A stretch of 64,000 nt of DNA from Ectobius pallidus (Eukaryota; Arthropoda; Insecta; Blattodea; Ectobiidae), in NCBI GenBank assembly GCA_964059195.1, contig CAXKWD010000010.1:1370001-1434000 (forward strand), in the 5' to 3' direction. Below, piece by piece: positions 58,339 to 64,000 of the stretch (within the stretch, counting starts at the first letter, position 1; each line of letters starts with the position of its first letter). The notes beneath the pieces were generated by a model that was not told the DNA's origin, did not search any database, and worked only from the letters and a program-made list of their open reading frames with translations. The position numbers were made by a program, and so were the translations under genes.

Positions 58339-58786
58339 TGTATATAAATATAAATATCTCAATTTTTTTAACAGGCTGTGGTTTCGTACTTAGGCAGGCA
58401 TGAAACGTAAAGATATGAACGAATTTTTTTAAAGTCATTAGGTAGATTTTTCTTCGAAATCTACCTAATAATAAAAATAATAATTGTGTTAAGACGCTAA
58501 AACGATTTTTAATACTTTATCCACCTTTTATTTATCTGCATGGTGAATTTCTTCTACCAGCATGTAGAAAAGCAAGAAAGTATTACCTACACTTAGCAAC
58601 TACAGTTGTTTAGCTGATAGGAATGTCGCAAGCTTATTCTGGCTTGCCTAGGCTGGGTTTGACCTGACCCATCAAGCTTCAAGAAACCTGCCTGCTTCCC
58701 ATCTATGACGCTGGCAACTTGCTTGCCTGGCGTTCAAGCGGGTATGGGCAAGCTAAAATCGAGATTTGTACACCTCTAGATATAGC

Positions 58787-58984
58787 CTATTTGTTCCAAA
58801 CTGTGCATCTAGTTTTGCCGAAATTACCTGATGTTTTTCTTACCCAAACGAAAGTTATCAGACATTCGACTAAAACGTAAATAATTTACCCAAACGCAGA
58901 GACGTTTGGTGATTTATAGCCTGGTTTTTTATTTATTTATTTATTGGCAAAGATGTGGTAAGAAATAAACACCAAAAAATAAAC
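58787..58984. other. No feature seen
   Basis: Includes a TTTA simple repeat near 58930. Confidence 0.3.
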
Positions 58985-59420
58985 AAAAGCCAAAAATAAG
59001 AATTACACGAAACTAAAATAGGCCTCGATAATTAGTTTCGTAGAATTCTTATCTTATTCAAGGATCTTATGTAGGCCTATGTAAAGAAGGTCATCCGCAG
59101 ATTTTCTTGTGTGAAGCTCCTTCGTCTGTCAGTGAAGAACAATTCGTCAAGTGAAAATTTCTTTTAACGTCATAGGACGTCACAGGTGTATATGAAAGCA
59201 ACACAGTTCCTTTAATTTCCCTTCAATATCTGTTTATTCACTGGAAATTAATTTAGGAATGTGACAGAGTATTTTATAACCCGGACTTTTTAGTAATTCT
59301 ATTAGCCAACAAAAGAAAGGAAACTGGATATAATGACGTCTAACAGTGAACTAGCATTTTAGTGTGACAAGTTTGAATAATAAAAAATCATAAAATAAGC
59401 AAAAAAATAAAAAATCCTTT
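58985..59420. repeat. Duplicated block, copy 1
   Basis: It aligns in order with 59865-60330: AATTACACGAAA, TTTCGTAGAATTCTTATCTTA, CACAGGTG, AGCAACACAGTTC, AGTAATTCTATTA and TAAAATAAGC. Copies are diverged with indels and ~880 bp apart. Confidence 0.75.
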
Positions 59421-59864
59421 TTCTCTCTCAAATTATTATTTTTTCCTTATGTTTAGAAGTCTGAAAATAAATGCGCATTTTGCTTAGAAATCTGGGCTCT
59501 ACTCATAACTAACTGAAAAAAAAAACGAAGTCTACATGATGCTGACTGACGCCAAACCAAGCCATATGATTACGAAAGTATCCTCCAGGTTTGTTCTTGT
59601 AGGCCTATATGTTGGCAATATTCTATAGAGGGGGGTTCTACTCTCAGAAGATGGCAGCGGAATTAATCTTACTAGTTATTCGATTGGAAGCACTTTTGCC
59701 TATAAGAAGCCTTTGGACCCAACCGACCTAAATGTACAGTATTTTTATTGTTAGTGTCTTTCCCTGTAAAGTCTAAATATCATCAATATTTTGATATTTT
59801 GCCCGAATTTATGAGCAAAATAACACAGTAAAATTACCAAGCAAACAAGCACGAAAAATGTAAG

Positions 59865-60330
59865 CCAAAACACCTATATTAACAAAAACGAATTACACGA
59901 AAATCAAGTAAATGATTAGCTTTGTAGAAATCTTATCTTACTTACGGCTGTTCGAGTATGTAAGGAAAGTCGTGAGCACATTTCCTCACAGCTCCTACGT
60001 CTGTATGTTCATTCAATGTCGCACGACATCACAGGCGCATGTGAATAGCAACAGAGTTCAAGAATTCCTCTTCAATATATAATAATTATTAATAATCAGC
60101 TCCGGAAAATCCTCCAGTCTTATCTCTTACATAATTGTTTCTTTTTGCTTTTTATAATTCTGATAGAGTGTTTATAACCCTAATTTTTCAGTAATTCTAT
60201 TATTTAGCAAAAGAATGGAAACCGGTGGTAATCGTCTAGGAATGAAATAAGCACTTTTAATGTGACAGTTTTGAGTGAAATGTGCTAGTATAATTGAAAA
60301 TATAAAATAAGCCAGAAAAATCGTTTTTAT
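59865..60330. repeat. Duplicated block, copy 2
   Basis: Partner of 58985-59420. It has an additional ~80 bp (AATATATAATAATTATTAA region) not in copy 1. Confidence 0.75.
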
Positions 60331-60955
60331 TTCGGAATGAGCAAAATAAGCGCTATAAAATGAAGATAACTTTTTTTTTGTCAAGGAGTGTCTTCGAAGT
60401 AGCCTAACATTCCTCATTTGAAGAATTGTCCCCTTGTTTAATGCAACAGTCTCAAACAATCCCAATGAATCGTGTTAAATTGCACTTTTAGTTGCTGAAA
60501 ACCGGAAATGCTTTGCAGAAGGATTTTGCATCAGTGTCACTGTTTTCGTGAGCAATGTTAAACGAATTAACTTAAACTCCGCCTAGTACAAAATGTTGAC
60601 AGATCTCATTAAAAAATTCGAAAGAAAATTGTTTAATAACTATTTAATTTCAGTTTTCGGACTCCCTCGATATTTTCTTAGATTTGGCATTTACCGGTAT
60701 ACAGCTTGAAAATTAATTTACTTTTCTTTATCTAATTGTGTTAGTTTAAGCTTTTCAAATAAATTCATTGTAAATACACGAATAAAATGTTTAGTCAGTT
60801 ATTTTGGTAATACGAGTAGGCTAATTTATGGAATTACCAGTATAATAAAATTAATAAGATGCATATGATCTATAGACATTGAGATGCACCTGAAAATAAA
60901 TAAATAAATAAATAAAGGTATAAGATTGAGTTTTCATGATTCGATATCATGTCCT
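60331..60955. other. No gene seen
   Basis: The 97-codon minus-strand frame 60172-60465 overlaps the duplicated block and has no motif. Confidence 0.35.
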
Positions 60956-60960
60956 AGTTA

Positions 60961-61195
60961 GTGATGAGCGAGACCAGTCTTGGTCTTGCAGTCTTGGTCT
61001 TGGTCTTGCAAAAAATGCAAGACCGAGACCAAGACCAAGACCGCAAGATCGTTAGCAAGACCAAGACCAAGACCGACCCTGCAAGACCGAGACCAAGACC
61101 GACCCTGCAAGACCGAGACCAAGACCGAGACCAAGCCTGCAAGACCCCGGCAAGAACAAGACCGAACCGCAAGACTCTTGCAGTCTTGCTACTTG
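60961..61195. repeat. GACCAAGACC minisatellite with inverted left arm
   Basis: CTTGGTCTTGCAG units (60975-61009) are followed by an AAAAAAT spacer and then many GACCGAGACCAAGACC and CCTGCAAGACC units on the same strand, so the two parts can form a long hairpin. GATGAGCGAGAC at the left edge resembles ends of some hAT elements, but no target duplication was found. Confidence 0.8.
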
Positions 61196-61527
61196 AAAAA
61201 ATGTTTTATAATTGCTCCATTGTGTTTGCAGCGATCCAGCGACCGCTACTCAAAGGCGCCGCAGTGACGCTAGCCGGGGCAATCCAAGGCTATTATACTG
61301 TAAACTGTATAGGTTTTCTCATCTTATGGTAACCAATGAGAGAAGACTCGCTGCGTAACACTATCCGTATCCCAAACGGGGCGCACCATTTAAATAATAC
61401 GTGAACTCCGTATACAGCCAGTGTTATTACTACGTTAAAAACGATCTACTACATTGAAAACATACAATTTATTTGACGGATTTCCCTAAATGTAATTCCA
61501 TACAACGATTTCTTCAATTGATGGGAG
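61196..61527. other. No feature seen
   Basis: Moderate GC content, with no motif. Confidence 0.3.
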
Positions 61528-61542
61528 TTAAATGCACGACAG

Positions 61543-61848
61543 GACCGCCGGCGTGGTCTTGTGGTCAGCCTCGCTGACTACAGATCCGTCGGCCCGGGTT
61601 CGATCCCGGGTACCTCCTCGGATTTTTCTGCGGTAGGGAGGTCTGGCAGGGGTGCACTCAGCCTCGTGATTCAAATTGAGGAACTACTTGATATAGTAGC
61701 GGCTCCGGTCATGAAAACCACCATTAACGGCCGTGGGTGTCGGCATGCTGACCACATGCCCCCAATCCTGCAATCTGCCTGTGGTAGATGACGCAGCGGT
61801 CGGGTGGTAGGCCAAGTCCCTCTAGGGATGTACGGCGCGGAGTTTAGT
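61543..61848 (+). mobile_element. tRNA-derived SINE, family A copy 2, with perfect 15-bp target duplication
   Basis: TTAAATGCACGACAG lies on both sides (61528-61542, 61849-61863). The head has an A box (TGGTCAGCCTCG) and a B box (GGTTCGATCCCGGG). The body matches 3336-3655. The perfect duplication and intact promoter make it the youngest SINE in the window. Confidence 0.92.
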
Positions 61849-62318
61849 TTAAATGCACGACAGTTTCAAAATGTTTAATTACAACAGTTTTCAAGCATAT
61901 ATGGTACGAAAGGTAAATACATGTAGTTCAGGCCGTAAGAAATATACTGAAATTTTATTTTGCACATAATATATACTGACTATATGATTTATTAATAAAA
62001 GTGCAAAAATTCTGCTATACATTTGTTTAACAACTAGATTCTCTTACCTTTTTCTGATTAAAAGAAAACTATGTCTGAGGATTTGAAATTTTTCACACAC
62101 GGCCCCCATCACTTAAAACGCCCATTGCCGTGCTCAGTAGCCTATTTCAATAACAATTATATCCTTTCCATCCCTATCTTTAATATTCATCGCCTACAGT
62201 TACGTATCTGATTATACTGTAGGCTATAAAGGCATACATTTTGCTTGTGTTAGATTGGACATTAGAAATCCAATGAAAGGAGCAATGTTTTTACAACTAA
62301 TGATGTAATTGACACATA

Positions 62319-62327
62319 CTGATGATG

Positions 62328-62363
<36 letters not shown>

Positions 62364-62425
62364 TTTTATTTTGCCTGGCAGAGTTAAGGCCATAGGGCCT
62401 TATCTTCCACTCAACCAGGATAAAG
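62319..62425 (-). repeat. AAT microsatellite plus LINE 3'-end-like sequence
   Basis: AAT units (62326-62361) abut TTTTATTTTGCCTGGCAGAG, followed by a GGCCATAGGGCCTTATC palindromic stretch and CTTCCACTCAACCAGG. It looks like the 3' end of a minus-strand retroelement with an ATT tail, but no coding region adjoins it. Confidence 0.45.
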
Positions 62426-63911
62426 ACAAAATACATTAAAAGGAATTTACAAAAAACAAATACAATAGATATCATACATAATACAAAATGTTAAAAATAA
62501 AATAATAATACAATATTGAAGTACCTATATTAAAACATAAGACAAAAATGCGTCCAATAATATGCCGAGAAAACAAATGTTTAAGTTCTTGCTGCCGATG
62601 CACATTAAGGGTGAGAAGAAAAAATTCCTTACTGCTATCGAATGGGAAAAGGTATTAAAAGTACAAAATGCCCGGCGTTTGAAAGGAATATTAATTTACT
62701 TGCATGAAGAGCAGTTGTAGTTCTTTATGACACAATTATTGGAAGGTCCGATACTTGACAGCAAGTAGAAATGTATTCCATTTATTTATTTTACAGAGAA
62801 GACTTTAAGACAGGAAGAAGCCAATAGCATACAAGAATTTGTTCGTATAGTTATAATCCAAATTTAACCATCTTGAAGCGTTAAAACTAGTAATAGAGCG
62901 TAATCATCATGCTTTTTATGACAATTTGAAGGTGAAACCAGATAAACAGAGAAGTTGAGAAGTGTTAATCTGAAAGATTTCGTGATCTTGTTATTGACAA
63001 TACTTGGAGAGACTGTTTGAACACTGATTAAAAGTAATGATTAAATAGGCTAAATAAAGTGTATTTCACTATTAAGTTAATTCTTCATTAAATTGTTCTG
63101 TGGAATAAACATGTTTTAAAATCAGAGTTAAAATTTCATCGAACAATATCTCCTAAATGTCACTTTCGTGGATGGGAAAAAAACTCTATGTGGATAAAAA
63201 ATAATAATAAAAGAATGTTAACACTACTCAAGTAATACACAATTGCATCATAGAAGTTTTATAAATGCACGTGTCGGCTAATTACACATTTGAGTAAGAT
63301 TAAAATGTTGCAAAAATAACCTAAAATTCAATTAGCTCTGTTGAATAGTTTTTATCCCCCCTGTAAAATTTTGCTCTTTTCACCGGCAACGACGATAGAG
63401 CAGTTATAGTTCTTTATGACCAAATTAGTTGAAGGTCCGATACTTGAGGACAAGTAGAATTGTATTTTATGGGGGTGGCGGAAATCTCTGTACAAAATGT
63501 GTCTGTGTCATAAATTAATACTACAGTTGGGCTATATGGAAAGATAAATGTTTATTGCTGCCTATGGTTACGGTTTAGGGCATTATAAGATTATAGATTG
63601 CACATTTTGTAAAGATTCTGCCGTTTTGTAAAGGTTCTGCAGTTTTGTGAAGATTGTAAGTGCCGTTAGGTTTTGTTACTGTACAGTTTTAAACAGGTCA
63701 GTTGGAATCTCTCCTCTACGTGCTAATAATACTATTTCTTATTTCCATGGCCGTTCAATCTGAAAGTGTACAATAAAATATTCATTAATGTGAGTCTTCC
63801 TCCAAAACTGACTCTACTAATTCCGTTCTTTCTTTTTAATCTTATTCTTCTGGGAGAAATTTTAAAAATGGTTTTAAATGTAATGTTAGCACAGCTGAAA
63901 TAAATAAATAA
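62426..63911. other. No gene; short repeats only
   Basis: AGAGCAGTTGTAGTTCTTTA and GAAGGTCCGATACTTGA occur at 62708-62780 and again at 63401-63472, a ~72-bp direct repeat 693 bp apart. A three-unit ~19-bp tandem (TTTTGTAAAGATTCTGC-type) is at 63607-63663. Confidence 0.6.
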
Positions 63912-64000
63912 AATCAGGCAAACTGATGTAACAACGTGCCAGTATGTTTTTGTTTAATCAGTTATGATTGCAATTATGATATACGAAATAAAAGAAAGTC
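63912..64000 (-). mobile_element. Helentron/HINE-like repeat, right-end fragment e (continues past window)
   Basis: ATCAGGCAAACTGATG (the terminal hairpin), CGTGCCAGTATG and TAATCAGTTATGATTGCAAT match the right ends of the copies at 16.6, 34.2 and 42.4 kb. Confidence 0.7.

Larger units (their letters stand above)
56783..58778. mobile_element. Non-autonomous hAT element with perfect 8-bp target duplication and nested SINE
   Basis: GATATAGC occurs directly outside both ends (56775-56782, 58779-58786). Termini are TAGAGGTGTACA and TGTACACCTCTA, with inverted similarity continuing through ATTTTAGCTTGCC. Subterminal GCTTGCCTGC/CTTGCTTG motifs cluster at both ends, as in hAT transposase binding regions. 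The 1996-bp element includes a composite SINE (57412-57901) inserted later and a TA microsatellite. No transposase is evident. Confidence 0.85.

Overview
The window looks like repeat-saturated intergenic DNA from an arthropod, most likely an insect. The evidence is an R1-clade LINE, DUF4817/mariner-type transposases, a degenerate TTAGG-type telomeric stretch, several tRNA-derived SINE families and a strongly over-represented TAGGCCTA palindrome. A cockroach-like or other polyneopteran insect is my guess from overall style; the sequence does not prove it. I see no convincing intact host gene, no functional tRNA or rRNA gene, no CRISPR and no virus-derived gene. Nearly all recognisable coding sequence belongs to transposable elements.

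Layout. 0-4 kb: half of a palindromic transposase-derived element, a small inverted-repeat element, a complete 609-bp hAT-type element with 8-bp target duplications, and a tRNA-derived SINE. 7-9.2 kb: two minus-strand SINEs beside a 5'-truncated RLE-type (R2/R4-like) LINE whose last ~430 codons are open, with AAT repeats on both sides. 11.3-13.9 kb: a reverse transcriptase ORF tightly bracketed by ~140-bp inverted repeats carrying hammerhead-ribozyme-like cores; this is the most unusual item in the window. 14.2-14.9 kb: a TAA-flanked DNA element. 16.6-17.6, 33.1-34.2, 42.0-42.4, 51.7 and 63.9 kb: copies of a Helentron/HINE-like family with central ~140-bp tandem repeats. 19.5-23.2 kb: a decayed non-LTR retrotransposon with SGNH-hydrolase-like, endonuclease and reverse transcriptase regions and a TTAC tail. 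24.8-25.3 kb: an internally deleted mariner-like transposase. 27.8-30.0 kb: a 2.2-kb TAA-flanked inverted-repeat element. 37.2-39.7 kb: an R1-clade LINE carrying a frameshifting 106-bp tandem duplication. 42.4-43.8 kb: a long trinucleotide-repeat field. 47.5-50 kb: two THAP-domain remnants around a 708-bp palindromic element. 53.2-54.1 kb: a mariner-type deletion derivative. 55.2-58.8 kb: two hAT elements with perfect 8-bp target duplications, the second containing a composite 5S-rRNA/tRNA SINE. 59-60.4 kb: a duplicated block. 61.5-61.8 kb: a SINE with a perfect 15-bp duplication.

There are no operons or pathways. The interactions here are nesting and mobilisation: SINEs inside DNA transposons, SINEs beside LINE tails, and non-autonomous DNA elements retaining pieces of their parental transposases. 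Boundaries given with target duplications are read directly from the sequence; family names are inferred from motif recognition without any database search.
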